From Rhodoplanes tepidamans (GTDB lineage: Bacteria; Pseudomonadota; Alphaproteobacteria; Rhizobiales; Xanthobacteraceae): a stretch of 64,000 bases of DNA. Positions 46,998 to 56,452 of this stretch are shown here, one piece after another. The position numbers and the translations under genes are program-made. Where the stretch lies: positions 62,001 to 126,000 of the forward strand of contig NZ_JAUSUJ010000017.1 of the NCBI RefSeq assembly GCF_030813915.1, read 5' to 3'. The notes beneath the pieces were generated by a model. That model was not told the DNA's origin. It saw only the letters and a list, made by a program, of their open reading frames with translations, and did not search any database. Within the stretch, counting starts at the first letter, position 1. Each line of letters opens with the position of its first letter.

Positions 46998-48104
46998 ATG
47001 GCCGAACCCGCAAAGCCCGCCGCGCCCGCCTCCGGCCGCGCCAACACCAAGAAGGAGCTGCCCGAGCGGTTCAGGAACCACAAGCACGTCTGGGTGTTCG
47101 TCGAGCAGGAGCGCGGCCAGGTCCACCCGGTCTCGTGGGAGCTGATGGGCGAGGGCCGCAAGCTCGCCGACAAGCTCGGCGTCGAGCTCGCCGGCGTCGT
47201 CATCGGCGCGCCCGGCGAGGCGACGCTGGCGGCCGCCCGCGAGGCCGCCTGCTACGGCGCCGACCTCGCCTACACGGTGACGCACGACATCCTGGCGGAC
47301 TACCGCAACGAGCCGTACTCCAAGGCGCTGACCGATCTGGTCGAGACCTTCCAGCCCGAGATCCTTCTGCTCGGCGCGACGACGCTCGGCCGCGACCTCG
47401 CCGGCGCCGTGGCGACGACGCTGCTCACCGGTCTCACCGCCGACTGCACGGCGCTCGACGTCGACGCCGACGGCTCGCTCGCCGCCACCCGGCCGACCTT
47501 CGGCGGCTCGCTCCTGTGCACCATCTACACGCTGAACTTCCGGCCCCAGATGGCGACCGTGCGGCCGCGCGTGATGGCGATGCCCGAGCGGGTCGAGCGG
47601 CCGCTCGGCCGGCTCGTCGAGCACCCGCTGTCGATGGCCGAGGAGGACGTCGTAACCAAGGTGCTGCGCTACATCCCGGACCGCGACTCGGCGAAGTCGA
47701 ACCTCGCCTATGCGGACGTGGTGGTCGCCGGCGGCCTCGGCCTCGGCTCGCCCGAGAACTTCCAGCTGATCACCCAGCTCGCCTCGGTGCTCGGCGCCGA
47801 GTACGGCTGCTCGCGCCCGCTGGTGCAGAAGGGCTGGCAGCCGGCGGAGCGCCAGATCGGCCAGACCGGCAAGACCATCCGGCCGAAGCTCTACATCGCG
47901 GCCGGCATCTCGGGCGCCATCCAGCATCGCGTCGGCGTCGAGGGCGCCGACCTGGTCGTCGCCATCAACACCGACAAGAACGCCCCGATCTTCGACTTCG
48001 CGCATATCGGCATCGTCACCGACGCCCTGCACCTGCTGCCGAGGCTGACCGAGGCCTTCCGCCGGCGGCTGTCGCCGCACATCCGCGACCGTATCGCGAG
48101 CTGA
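46998..48104 (+). CDS. fixB: FixB, electron-transfer flavoprotein alpha subunit
   Basis: Second subunit of the bifurcating FixABCX complex. The 368-residue protein has the N-terminal nucleotide-binding-like half ([20 protein letters not shown]) and the FAD-binding C-terminal half with ETF-alpha signature [16 protein letters not shown] followed by [13 protein letters not shown]. It lies between fixA and fixC with 13-16-base gaps. Confidence 0.96.
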   Translation: MAEPAKPAAPASGRANTKKELPERFRNHKHVWVFVEQERGQVHPVSWELMGEGRKLADKLGVELAGVVIGAPGEATLAAAREAACYGADLAYTVTHDILADYRNEPYSKALTDLVETFQPEILLLGATTLGRDLAGAVATTLLTGLTADCTALDVDADGSLAATRPTFGGSLLCTIYTLNFRPQMATVRPRVMAMPERVERPLGRLVEHPLSMAEEDVVTKVLRYIPDRDSAKSNLAYADVVVAGGLGLGSPENFQLITQLASVLGAEYGCSRPLVQKGWQPAERQIGQTGKTIRPKLYIAAGISGAIQHRVGVEGADLVVAINTDKNAPIFDFAHIGIVTDALHLLPRLTEAFRRRLSPHIRDRIAS

Positions 48105-48117
48105 GAGAGGACGCGCC

Positions 48118-49422
48118 ATGACCGAGAAGTTCGACGCGATCGTGGTGGGGGCCGGCATGGCCGGCAACGCCGCCGCCCTCACCATGGCGAAGCGCGGCCT
48201 CAAGGTGCTGCAGCTCGAGCGCGGCGAGTATGCCGGCTCGAAGAACGTGCAGGGGGCGATCCTCTACGCGGCGCAGGTGGAGAAGCTGATCCCCGAGTTC
48301 CGCGAGGACGCGCCGCTGGAGCGCCACCTCGTCGAGCAGCGCTTCTGGATGATGGACGACGCCTCGCACACCGGGCTGCACTACCGCTCGGAGGAGTTCA
48401 ACGAGGAGCGGCCGAACCGCTACACCATCATCCGCTCGCAGTTCGACCGCTGGTTCTCCAAGCACGTCCAGCAGGCCGGCGCGATCGTGCTCACCGAGAC
48501 GACGGCCGTGGAGCTCCTGCAGGATCCGCGCGGCCGGGTGATCGGCGTGCGCACCGACCGCGCCCAGGGCGACGTGCTCGCCGACGTGGTGATCCTGGCG
48601 GAGGGCGTCAACGGCCTGCTCGGCACCCGCGCGGGCCTGCGCGAGCGGCCGACCCGCGAGAACGTCGCGCTCGCCGTCAAGGAGATGCACTTCCTGCCGC
48701 GCGAGACCATCGAGGCGCGCTTCAACCTGAAGGGCGACGAGGGCGCCGTGATCGAGGCGGCCGGCACCATCTCGCGCGGCATGGCCGGGATGGGATTCAT
48801 CTACACCAACCGCGAGAGCATCTCGATCGGCATCGGCTGCATCGTGTCGGATCTCGCCAAGACCGGGCACTCTCCCTACGAGCTGCTCGAGGCGTTCAAG
48901 CGGCATCCGTCGGTGGCGCCGCTGATCGAGGGCTCCGAGGTGAAGGAGTACGCCGCGCACCTCATCCCGGAGGGCGGCTACAAGGCGGTGCCGAAGCTGT
49001 GCGGCGACGGCTGGCTGGTCGCCGGCGACGCCGCGCAGCTCAACAACGCGATCCATCGCGAGGGCTCGAACCTGGCGCTCGCCTCCGGGCAGATGGCCGG
49101 CGAGACGGTCGCCGAGCTGAAGGGGCGGGGCCTCGAGCCCACCGCCAGGAACCTGGCCCTCTACCGGACCCGCATGATGGACTCGTTCGTCATGCAGGAT
49201 CTGAAGAAGTACAAGGACATGCCGGCGCTGCTGCACGCCAGCGCGCAGAACTTCTTCCTCACCTATCCGCAGCTCGTGTCCAAGGCGATGCAGAACTTCG
49301 TGCGCGTCGACGGCACGCCGAAGATCGAGAAGGAGCGCCGCACGATGAAGTCCTTCTTCGCGGCGCGCTCGATCGGCGGGCTCGTGGGCGATGCTGTCCG
49401 CATGGCGCGGGCGTGGCGCTGA
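48118..49422 (+). CDS. fixC: FixC, ETF:quinone-oxidoreductase-like flavoprotein
   Basis: Third subunit of FixABCX, similar to ETF:ubiquinone oxidoreductase. The 434-residue protein starts with the FAD fingerprint [19 protein letters not shown] and contains [19 protein letters not shown], the second FAD contact. Probably membrane-associated, passing electrons to quinone. fixX follows after 33 bases. Confidence 0.96.
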   Translation: MTEKFDAIVVGAGMAGNAAALTMAKRGLKVLQLERGEYAGSKNVQGAILYAAQVEKLIPEFREDAPLERHLVEQRFWMMDDASHTGLHYRSEEFNEERPNRYTIIRSQFDRWFSKHVQQAGAIVLTETTAVELLQDPRGRVIGVRTDRAQGDVLADVVILAEGVNGLLGTRAGLRERPTRENVALAVKEMHFLPRETIEARFNLKGDEGAVIEAAGTISRGMAGMGFIYTNRESISIGIGCIVSDLAKTGHSPYELLEAFKRHPSVAPLIEGSEVKEYAAHLIPEGGYKAVPKLCGDGWLVAGDAAQLNNAIHREGSNLALASGQMAGETVAELKGRGLEPTARNLALYRTRMMDSFVMQDLKKYKDMPALLHASAQNFFLTYPQLVSKAMQNFVRVDGTPKIEKERRTMKSFFAARSIGGLVGDAVRMARAWR

Positions 49423-49455
49423 TCGCGTGACGACAGACCCGAACGGGAGGAAGCG

Positions 49456-49752
49456 ATGACCAAGGACGTCGAGGTCCGCGTCGAGGACAAGCTCTACCAG
49501 AACCGCTACCGGGTCGATTCCGGACGCTCGCACATCACCGTGACGCCGCACGAGACGCCGTCGGCCGAGCTGCTCGCCCTGGTGAAGCTCTGCCCGGCGC
49601 GCTGCTACGAGCTCAACGGCAAGGGCCAGGTCGAGGTCGCCCACGACGGCTGCATGGAGTGCGGCACCTGCCGGGTGCTCGCCGAGGGCCAGGGCGACAT
49701 CACCTGGACCTATCCGCGCGGCGGCTACGGCGTCCTGTTCAAGTTCGGCTGA
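49456..49752 (+). CDS. fixX: FixX, ferredoxin-like subunit
   Basis: A 98-residue ferredoxin-like protein with one [4Fe-4S] cluster (CPARCYELN, then [13 protein letters not shown]), as usual for FixX. The C-terminal [13 protein letters not shown] is typical. It completes the fixABCX set and is the last plus-strand gene of the nif region; it is convergent with the TPR gene 10 bases further on, with no clear terminator between. Confidence 0.95.
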   Translation: MTKDVEVRVEDKLYQNRYRVDSGRSHITVTPHETPSAELLALVKLCPARCYELNGKGQVEVAHDGCMECGTCRVLAEGQGDITWTYPRGGYGVLFKFG

Positions 49753-49762
49753 GGTCCCGGCC

Positions 49763-50743
49763 TCATCGCGTCGCCATGCGCTCGCGCAGTGTCGCGGCGC
49801 GGGCCGACAGCGCGGCGGCGTCCGCCGTCCGCCCTGTCGCGTCGCGCACATCGGCGAGGGCGTCGAGCGCATCCGCCAGAACCATGTCGCGGAGCCGTGC
49901 CGGTGCGGCCTGCTCGGCGAGCGCCACGGCGCGGGCCGCCAGCGGCTCCGCCTCGTCGGGGCGCGCCCGGACGCTGTCCAGCGTCGCCAGATGGACGAGG
50001 CTGAGGGCGACTCCCAGCGGGGACTTGCCGTCCGCATCCGCCTTTTCCGAGACGGCGAGGCGCCGGCGGGCGAACCGCTCGGCCTCCTCCGGCCCGCCGT
50101 TGGCGGCGTACAGATCGACCAGCCGCTGCAGCACGTGCACCACGATCGCGTTGTCCGGGCCCCACTGCGCGTCGGTGGCCGCGATCGCCTCGTGATAGAG
50201 CCCGGCCGCGGCGTCGACCCGGCCGGTCGCGGCGTAGACGTCGGCGAGGCCGCGGGCCGTCGCCGCGGCGAGGCGCGGCCGGTCTGCCGGAGGCATCCCG
50301 CCGACGATGCCGCGGGCGCGCACGAACAGCCGCTCGGCGTCCTCCCAGCGCGTCTGCTGGAGGTGAAGCAGCGCCAGCGTGGCGAGCGCGTCGGCGGTCT
50401 CGCGCGAGGCCGCGCCGTGATGCCGTTCGGTCGCGGCGAGCGCCGTCGTCAGCAGCGGCTCGGCCCGGTCGAGCCGCCCGGCGTCGCGGTGCAGCGTGCC
50501 GAGCGCCGACAGCGCGGCGGCGTAGCGCGGGCCGGTCTCGCCGTCCTGGGCGCGGGCGAGGGCGACGGCCCGCTCGGCGAGCGGCAGCGCCTCGTCGAAG
50601 CGCTGGGCGACGTGCAGCACCGTGACCCGCGTGGCGAGCGCGTCGAGCTCGGACGGCCGTGTCCGGGCATAGGCCACGGCCGCCAGCGCGGCCGCGGCGG
50701 CGATCAGGACACCGGCGACGGCGGTCGCTTTGGTTCGGCGCAT
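49763..50743 (-). CDS. TPR-repeat protein downstream of draTG
   Basis: A 326-residue protein with an N-terminal hydrophobic segment (VAGVLIAAAAALAAVAYA, about 9-26), a signal anchor or signal peptide, so the rest is probably periplasmic. The body is built of tetratricopeptide-like repeats (for example FDEALPLAERAVALARAQ and DRAEPLLTTALAATERHHG). It begins 58 bases after draG on the same strand, so it is likely the third gene of the dra unit. It does not resemble any dra gene I can name; function unknown. Confidence 0.8.
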   Translation of the reverse strand: MRRTKATAVAGVLIAAAAALAAVAYARTRPSELDALATRVTVLHVAQRFDEALPLAERAVALARAQDGETGPRYAAALSALGTLHRDAGRLDRAEPLLTTALAATERHHGAASRETADALATLALLHLQQTRWEDAERLFVRARGIVGGMPPADRPRLAAATARGLADVYAATGRVDAAAGLYHEAIAATDAQWGPDNAIVVHVLQRLVDLYAANGGPEEAERFARRRLAVSEKADADGKSPLGVALSLVHLATLDSVRARPDEAEPLAARAVALAEQAAPARLRDMVLADALDALADVRDATGRTADAAALSARAATLRERMATR

Positions 50744-50801
50744 CGTGCGGGCCTCCGTCTGGACGACTCCAGGCGTTGGAGGCTCGGGCCGGCCGCTCGG
50801 T

Positions 50802-51761
50802 TCACGTGCGTCGGAACGGCAGCGGCGTCGGCAGCTGCGGCGGTGCCGGCTCGCGCGGCGGGGCGGCCGCCTTCGCCCGCAGGGTCGCCGCGAGGCCGAG
50901 CAGCCGCGGCGTCTGGTTGCGGATCTCGATCGCGACCTCGCGGTCGAGGCGCTTGAGCCAGTGCGCCGGGATGGCGTCGACCCCGTAGGTGGCGCCGGCC
51001 AGCATGGCGACGATGGCGCCCGTGGTGTCGGCGTCGCCGCCCTGGTTGACCGTCTTCACGACGGCGTCGGCGAACGAGCCGGTGCCGAAATAGAAGTGCA
51101 GCACGGTCCGCAGGGTGTCGACCACATAGGCGGACGACTGCCCGGGCGAGCTGTCGAAGCGGAAGCCGCGATGCTCGGCGACGAGCGCGTCGGCGATGTC
51201 GCGCACCGCCTCCCTGGGCTCGCCGGCGAGCAGCCGGTGCAGCATCCGCACCAGCGCCAGCGCCGCCGCGTCGGAGAGCGGATGATGGTGCGTGGTGCGG
51301 CACTGGGCGACGCACCACTCGGCGGCGGCCGCGGGCGAGCCGAGCGTCGCCAGCGCCACCGGCAGGATACGCATGGTGGCGCCGTTGCCGGCGTCGCCGT
51401 CGAAGAACGGGCCCTGGACGCTGCCGTCGGTGATGAAGCGGCGGATGCCGCGCCGGCAGGTGTTGCCGACGTCGATCGGGCCGGAGCGCAGCCAGCGGGC
51501 GAACTCCTCGCACAGGTCCTGCAGGTCGAGCCCGTCCTTGCGCAGCAGCGAGCGGCCGACCGCCAGCGTCATCTCGGTGTCGTCGGTCACCTGGCCGGCG
51601 GCGAGCCGCAGCCAGCCGCCGCCGACGATGCGGTCGTGCACGCCGTAGCGCGTCGCGATCTCGCCCCGGGTCATGAACTCCACGGTGCCGCCCAGCGCGT
51701 CGCCGACGGCGAAGCCCAGGAAGGCGCCGAGTGCCCTCTCGTCCAGGGTCGGACCCTGCAT
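50802..51761 (-). CDS. draG: DraG, dinitrogenase-reductase-activating ADP-ribosylglycohydrolase
   Basis: Removes ADP-ribose from NifH Arg102 and so reactivates nitrogenase. The 319-residue protein has the dimanganese aspartate motifs of the family: GFAVGDALGGTVEFMT, TDDTEMTLAVGRSLL and the C-terminal NQGGDADTTGAIVAM. The last 25 residues are Pro-rich. It lies nine bases after draT. Membrane sequestration through AmtB and GlnK is known in relatives; those genes are not in the window. Confidence 0.96.
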   Translation of the reverse strand: MQGPTLDERALGAFLGFAVGDALGGTVEFMTRGEIATRYGVHDRIVGGGWLRLAAGQVTDDTEMTLAVGRSLLRKDGLDLQDLCEEFARWLRSGPIDVGNTCRRGIRRFITDGSVQGPFFDGDAGNGATMRILPVALATLGSPAAAAEWCVAQCRTTHHHPLSDAAALALVRMLHRLLAGEPREAVRDIADALVAEHRGFRFDSSPGQSSAYVVDTLRTVLHFYFGTGSFADAVVKTVNQGGDADTTGAIVAMLAGATYGVDAIPAHWLKRLDREVAIEIRNQTPRLLGLAATLRAKAAAPPREPAPPQLPTPLPFRRT

Positions 51762-51770
51762 GCCGCTGTC

Positions 51771-52592
51771 CTACACGTAGCTCGCCTTGACCCGGTAGTC
51801 GCCGCCGATCACCAGGTACTCGCCTTCGCCCTTGAGCGGATGGCCGGCCAGGAGCGTGTTGAAGAAGGCGATCTTCGTCGCCGGCACCCGGGCGGTCAGG
51901 ATGATGTCGCCGAAGCAGTCGGCGACGTCGCGTTCCGACGTGAAGGAGGCGAGGTTGTTCATGCGCACCACGGCGTTGCGTCTGTCGGTCCGCTCGACGA
52001 TCTGGTGCTCGTCGAAGTCGTTGACGCCGCGATAGAGCGTCACGTGGCTGTCGCCCGGCGCCACCATGGTGGCGAGCGCCCACTGGCAGAACTCGTAGAC
52101 GAGGTCGAGCTGCGTGTAGATCGAGTTGTTGTGGAACCGGCTCGACATCTTCTCTTCGACATAGGTGGTCCAGCCGTCGCCGGTCGCACGGTCGATGATC
52201 TGCTTGTGGAAGGTCGGGAAGATGCCGAAGCGGCTCTCCACCCAGCCCTTCATCACGGCGCCTTCCGGGCTGTTGGAGTCGTAGCCCCAGCCCTTGATCA
52301 GGCGCAGGAAGGACGAGCGGTAGCGGCGCGGCGCCACGGCGCGGCCGTCGTGCACCGGCTCGCGCTGCTCGGGGTCGAGACCGAACATCGCCATCATGTA
52401 GCTGGCGAAGGCGATCCCGGCGTCCGGCAGGTCCGGAGCTTGCGACAGCATCTCGAACAGGCTCCGGTTCATCTCGCGCACGCCCGAGATCCGCAGCGGA
52501 ACCGGGTGCTCGTTGTAGGCGCAGCTCGCCAGCAGATCGGTCGGCAGGCCCACCAGATTGGTCGAGTGTCCGACGGAACTGCGCCCCGGCAT
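51771..52592 (-). CDS. draT: DraT, NAD-dinitrogenase-reductase ADP-ribosyltransferase
   Basis: Transfers ADP-ribose from NAD to NifH in response to ammonium or darkness, shutting nitrogenase off. The 273-residue protein contains HSTNLVGLPTDLLASCAYNE near the start, FHKQIIDRATGDGWTTYVEE, and TLYRGVNDFDEHQIVER, which holds the NAD-binding Arg. The ATG at 52592 has AAGGA nine bases upstream and gives the normal length; the open frame continues to 52721 without a better start. First gene of the draT-draG-TPR unit. Confidence 0.95.
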   Translation of the reverse strand: MPGRSSVGHSTNLVGLPTDLLASCAYNEHPVPLRISGVREMNRSLFEMLSQAPDLPDAGIAFASYMMAMFGLDPEQREPVHDGRAVAPRRYRSSFLRLIKGWGYDSNSPEGAVMKGWVESRFGIFPTFHKQIIDRATGDGWTTYVEEKMSSRFHNNSIYTQLDLVYEFCQWALATMVAPGDSHVTLYRGVNDFDEHQIVERTDRRNAVVRMNNLASFTSERDVADCFGDIILTARVPATKIAFFNTLLAGHPLKGEGEYLVIGGDYRVKASYV

Positions 52593-53178
52593 TCGCTGTC
52601 GTCCTTGCAAGTGTCGGGCCGCGGATACCGTGCGAGCGGTGCGGCGTGCGACGGGACCGTCGAGAAGAAGGATCGCGAGTGGACGACGGGCCGGCCGCCG
52701 GGGTGCGGGGCGCCGTCGCATGCTGCCTCATGGCGCAGGCGACGCACCGTCCGCGCTGATCTCCGTCAACTTCTGCGACAGGGGAGGAATTTCGGCACCG
52801 GCGCGCCGCCGGCGACAGGCTCGCGAGGCGGCGGCCGCGTGCCGCGATGCGGTGCATTCCGCGCGCGAGCCATAAAGGTATCTCTATGATCTATCGAAAT
52901 GCGATATGTCTTTCGCGGCGAGCTGCTCCGCCCAATTCCGCGCCATGCCTAAACTGCGGGCGCGGCGAAAAAAATTTGCTGAACCGGCGGGCGACGGATT
53001 GTGCCCGTTTCAAGTCATGATAATCAGTTTGCATCGAAGTTTCGGCCGAACGACTTGGCCATGAATGCGGGCCCCGTCCTGCGTCTGACCGACGAGATCT
53101 GACTGAACATCGAGAAACCCGCTGCGGCCGGCTCGCCGTCCGCGGATCTAGACCTGCTCGTCAGTCGAAAGGACGTCC
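52593..53178. other. draT-cspA divergent intergenic region
   Basis: 586 bases, with a lower-GC part around 52870-53050. It should contain the draT promoter (minus) and the cspA promoter with its leader (plus). No NifA site or credible sigma-54 promoter was found. No gene seen. Confidence 0.5.
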
Positions 53179-53388
53179 ATGAGCACCGGCACCGTGAAAT
53201 GGTTCAACGCGCAGAAGGGCTACGGCTTCATCCAGCCCGACGATGGCGGCAAGGATGTGTTCGTTCATATCAGCGCCGTCGAGCGCGCCGGGATGACCAA
53301 TCTGCGTGAGGGCCAGAAGCTGTCGTACGAGCTCACCCAGGATCGCCGGACCGGCAAGAGTTCGGCCGACCAGCTTCGGGCCGTCTGA
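53179..53388 (+). CDS. Cold-shock protein (CspA family)
   Basis: A 69-residue single cold-shock domain that binds single-stranded RNA and DNA. Both RNA-binding motifs are intact: KGYGFIQ (RNP1) and DVFVHIS (RNP2), after the opening [15 protein letters not shown] precedes the ATG at 53179. A perfect intrinsic-type hairpin follows the stop. Single-gene unit. Confidence 0.96.
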   Translation: MSTGTVKWFNAQKGYGFIQPDDGGKDVFVHISAVERAGMTNLREGQKLSYELTQDRRTGKSSADQLRAV

Positions 53389-53401
53389 GCCAACGCCGTC
53401 C

Positions 53402-53425
53402 GAAAGCCCGCCTCGGCGGGCTTTC
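53402..53425 (+). terminator. Terminator of cspA
   Basis: GAAAGCCCGCC-TC-GGCGGGCTTTC, 11 perfect pairs, 13 bases after the cspA stop. The T-run is short and part of the stem. Confidence 0.8.
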
Positions 53426-53633
53426 TCGTATGAGGGCATGCGGAACCGGGCCTATTGCGCGAAACGCGCAGAACCTAACGGCCGAATGATCGATCCGCGC
53501 CAATAAATCGCGATGCCGGCCGACGGTGTCGCCCCTGTTCGCGGCGCTGCCTCACGGCTGCGCCGATTTTTTTGGCGATGGGGGGAGGGGCCCCCGGCCC
53601 GGCCGTGACGGCCGGACCCGGCGGGCAGGTCGA

Positions 53634-54020
53634 TCACGCCTTGGCGGCGGCCTTGCGGACGGGCGCGGTGCTGGCCGGCGCGGTCTTGGTCGCCGCGGCC
53701 CTGGCGGCTGCCGGCCGGGCGGCCGTCCGGGTCGCCGTGGGCTTGGCCGAAGCGGGCTTGGCCGACGCATCCTTGGCGGCTGCGGCCTTGTCCGGTTCCG
53801 GCGTCGCCGGCGGCTTCATCCGCCAGAGCTGGAAGCCGTCGTTGGCGATGGCCTTCTCGATCGCGGCCCGCGACAGACGGTGCGGCGGGTCGCGGTCGGG
53901 CCGCACCACGCCGGTGGAGTGCCAGGGGCCCAGTCGCTCGGGAAGCTTGCTGCCGGACGAATCGGCCGCGAAGGCCCGCAGCTCGGTCGTCGTTTCCGAC
54001 TCGAACATGAACAGTCGCAT
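53634..54020 (-). CDS. Small protein with Lys/Ala-rich tail
   Basis: A 128-residue protein. The first 70 residues are a compact conserved-looking domain (RLFMFESETTTELRAFA, WHSTGVVRPDRDPPHRL, IEKAIANDGFQLWRMK); the rest is a low-complexity Lys/Ala/Pro/Thr tail like histone H1. It may bind nucleic acid, but I do not recognise the family. It lies 97 bases after infA on the same strand and is convergent with cspA. The ATG at 54020 was chosen because an AGGCAGAG sequence precedes it. Confidence 0.75.
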   Translation of the reverse strand: MRLFMFESETTTELRAFAADSSGSKLPERLGPWHSTGVVRPDRDPPHRLSRAAIEKAIANDGFQLWRMKPPATPEPDKAAAAKDASAKPASAKPTATRTAARPAAARAAATKTAPASTAPVRKAAAKA

Positions 54021-54117
54021 GGGCTCTGCCTTTCTTCCCCCTCGGTGACGCCGCGAGGATGCGGCATGCGGCCACCCGGAGGCGGTCGCGGCCGCCGGTC
54101 GCCCGGCGGCCGACGGA

Positions 54118-54396
54118 TCAGCGCCGGCGGAACTGCTGGCGCTGCGGCGGGCGGCGTGCGGGGCCGCCCGAGTTCGTTTCCTTGTGGCGGAAGATGATCC
54201 GGCCCTTCTCGAGATCATAGGGCGACATCTCGACGATCACGCGGTCGCCCGCCAGCGTCTTGATGCGGTTCTTCTTCATCTTGCCCGCCGTGTAGGCGAT
54301 GATCTCGTGGCCCGTGTCGAGCGTCACGCGGTAGCGCGTGTCCGGCAGGATCTCGGTGACCAGTCCTTCGAATTCGATCAGCTCTTCTTTCGCCAT
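54118..54396 (-). CDS. infA: Translation initiation factor IF-1 (extended)
   Basis: Single OB-fold protein with the IF-1 core [40 protein letters not shown] and [12 protein letters not shown]. It has 92 residues against the usual 72; the extra 20 are an Arg/Gln/Pro-rich tail. Its position 18 bases after a DEAD-box helicase gene suggests a cold-adaptation role; whether a second infA exists elsewhere cannot be seen here. Confidence 0.93.
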   Translation of the reverse strand: MAKEELIEFEGLVTEILPDTRYRVTLDTGHEIIAYTAGKMKKNRIKTLAGDRVIVEMSPYDLEKGRIIFRHKETNSGGPARRPPQRQQFRRR

Positions 54397-54414
54397 GGCT
54401 GTGCTCCGCTAGAT

Positions 54415-56139
54415 TCAGCGCTCGACGGTGTGTCCCACATCGCGGCGTCCCGGAACGCCCCGGCGCAGGAAGGCCACCTGGTCGAGAGCGGTCTCGACCG
54501 CCGGCCCGCTGCGCTGCGCCGGCCGCTCGGCGAGCGGCGTGCCGACCCGGACCGGGGCCGGATGCTGTCCGCCGCCCTTGTGGGCGCGCTGGCCGTTGCG
54601 GTTCTGGCCCTCCGGGCGACGGCCGTCGGGGCGACGCCCCTCCGGACGCCGACCCTCGGGACGAGCCCCGTTCGGGCGCTCGCCGGCGGGACGCTCGGGA
54701 TTGTGGTGATGGACCTGCGGCCGTGCGGCCTGGTCGCGCCCGCCCGGGTCACGTGCGCCCTGGGGCCGGGCCTGCTGGCCGTGCGGCCGCTGACCGTTGG
54801 GCTGGCCGTGCGGACGCTGCGCCGGCGCCGCCGTGCGGCCGGCCTCGTCGCGGTTCCGCTGCGGGCTGCCGCCGCGGCTGCGCTCCGGCTGCGCGGCGCG
54901 GTCCTGCGACCGGCTGCGCTCGCGGTCGCCCTGGCGGGAGCGTCCGCCGTCGCGGCGCGCGTCGCCGCCCCGTCCGTCGGCCTGGCGGTGCGCCGACGGC
55001 AGCGGGCGGCCGCCGGTGCGCCGGTCGGTCGCCGGGATGGCGCGGCGGATCAGCTTCTCGATGTCGCGCAGGAACGGCAGCTCCTCGCTGTCGCAGAACG
55101 AGATCGCGATGCCCTCGGCGCCGGCCCGTGCGGTGCGGCCGATGCGGTGGACGTAGCTCTCCGGGATGTTCGGCAGGTCGTAGTTGACGACGTGCGAGAC
55201 GCCCTCGACGTCGATGCCGCGCGCCGCGATGTCGGTGGCGATCAGGATCCGCACCTCGCCGGTGCGGAACGCCGCCAGCACGCGCTCGCGCTGGTTCTGC
55301 GACTTGTTGCCGTGGATCGCCTCGGCCGCGATGCCCGACTTGGCGAGGCCGCGGACGACCTTGTCGGCGCCGTGCTTGGTGCGGGTGAACACCAGGCAGC
55401 GGTCGATCGGCTCGCTCGCCAGCACCTCGGCGAGGATCTGAGGCTTCGCCGCCTTGTCGACATGGACGATGCGCTGGTCGATGCGGTCCGCCGTGGAGGC
55501 AGCCGGGGTCACCGACACGCGGGCCGGGTCGCGCAGCATCTGCGACGCGAGCTCGGCGATCTGCTGCGGCATGGTGGCCGAGAAGAACAGCGTCTGCCGG
55601 TCCTTGGGCAGCTTCGACACGATCTTCCGGATGTCGTGGATGAAGCCCATGTCGAGCATGCGGTCGGCCTCGTCCAGCACCAGCACCTCGACGGCGTTCA
55701 GCCGCAGGGCGTTGCTGTTGACGAGATCGAGCAGGCGGCCCGGGGTGGCGACCATCACGTCGAGGCCGGGCAGCACGGCCCGCACCTGGCGGCCCATCGA
55801 GACGCCGCCGATGGCGAGGTCGGAGGCGACCTTCATGTGGCGGCCATAGGCCCGGAAGCTGTCGAGGATCTGGCCCGAGAGCTCGCGGGTCGGGCTCAGC
55901 ACCAGCACCCGGCAGCTCTTGCGGATGGTGGGCTTCGGATCGGTGAAGAGGCGGTTGAGGATGGGAAGCGCGAAGGCGGCGGTCTTCCCGGTGCCCGTCT
56001 GGGCGATCCCGACCACGTCACGCCCGGCGAGGGCGAGCGGCACCGTCTGGGCCTGGATCGGGGTGGGGGTGACGTAGTTCTCGTCGACGAGGGCGCGAGC
56101 GATCGGCTCGGCCAGTCCAAATCCCTGGAAGGAAGTCAA
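54415..56139 (-). CDS. DEAD-box RNA helicase
   Basis: A 574-residue RhlE-like RNA helicase. Core motifs in order: Q motif TPTPIQAQTVP, Walker A AQTGTGKT, VLDEADRMLD, FFSATMP, ARGIDVEGVSHVVNYD and HRIGRTARAG. From about residue 375 the protein is a long disordered Arg/Gly/Gln-rich tail with tandem RPEGR-type pentapeptides. It probably unwinds RNA structures in the cold or in ribosome assembly. First gene of the helicase-infA unit. Confidence 0.93.
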   Translation of the reverse strand: MTSFQGFGLAEPIARALVDENYVTPTPIQAQTVPLALAGRDVVGIAQTGTGKTAAFALPILNRLFTDPKPTIRKSCRVLVLSPTRELSGQILDSFRAYGRHMKVASDLAIGGVSMGRQVRAVLPGLDVMVATPGRLLDLVNSNALRLNAVEVLVLDEADRMLDMGFIHDIRKIVSKLPKDRQTLFFSATMPQQIAELASQMLRDPARVSVTPAASTADRIDQRIVHVDKAAKPQILAEVLASEPIDRCLVFTRTKHGADKVVRGLAKSGIAAEAIHGNKSQNQRERVLAAFRTGEVRILIATDIAARGIDVEGVSHVVNYDLPNIPESYVHRIGRTARAGAEGIAISFCDSEELPFLRDIEKLIRRAIPATDRRTGGRPLPSAHRQADGRGGDARRDGGRSRQGDRERSRSQDRAAQPERSRGGSPQRNRDEAGRTAAPAQRPHGQPNGQRPHGQQARPQGARDPGGRDQAARPQVHHHNPERPAGERPNGARPEGRRPEGRRPDGRRPEGQNRNGQRAHKGGGQHPAPVRVGTPLAERPAQRSGPAVETALDQVAFLRRGVPGRRDVGHTVER

Positions 56140-56452
56140 AGGGTGCTTTCTGTTCTGCGATAGAGCCCGGGCGCAGCTGTGGCGCGCCGCGTGCAGCGGA
56201 TGAACGGGACATCCCGCGTGGTCTGGGCTGCCTTCGGGTGGCGGATCGGGCCGAAACCGTTATTGGATTCGTTCACGCGGCCCATGGGGGACCAACCAGA
56301 GGTCGGTCAATCCGCTCGGACCTGTATATGGGCCATTTCGCCGCGGAATTCAAGCGTGCGGACCGGTATAATGAAACGGCTCCCGTTCCGGGGGTGGCCG
56401 GAACGGGAGCGCGGCCCGGTTTTTCGGGCCTGCGGACCGGGTCGCCGGCCGC
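56140..56452. other. Intergenic region between the helicase and hyuA
   Basis: 313 bases before the helicase gene (minus) and after the hyuA stop (minus). It contains the hyuA terminator hairpin and presumably the helicase promoter. No gene seen. Confidence 0.55.
56379..56410 (-). terminator. Terminator hairpin after hyuA
   Basis: GCTCCCGTTCCGG, six-base loop, CCGGAACGGGAGC: 13 perfect pairs. On the minus strand CGTTTCATT follows, a weak T-run, so function is probable but not certain. Confidence 0.7.

Noticed and set aside
52606-52621. Possible sigma-54 promoter for draT (minus strand CGGCCCGACACTTGCA)
   Set aside because: Transcription would start within a few bases of the draT ATG and leave out the ribosome-binding site; no NifA site lies nearby.
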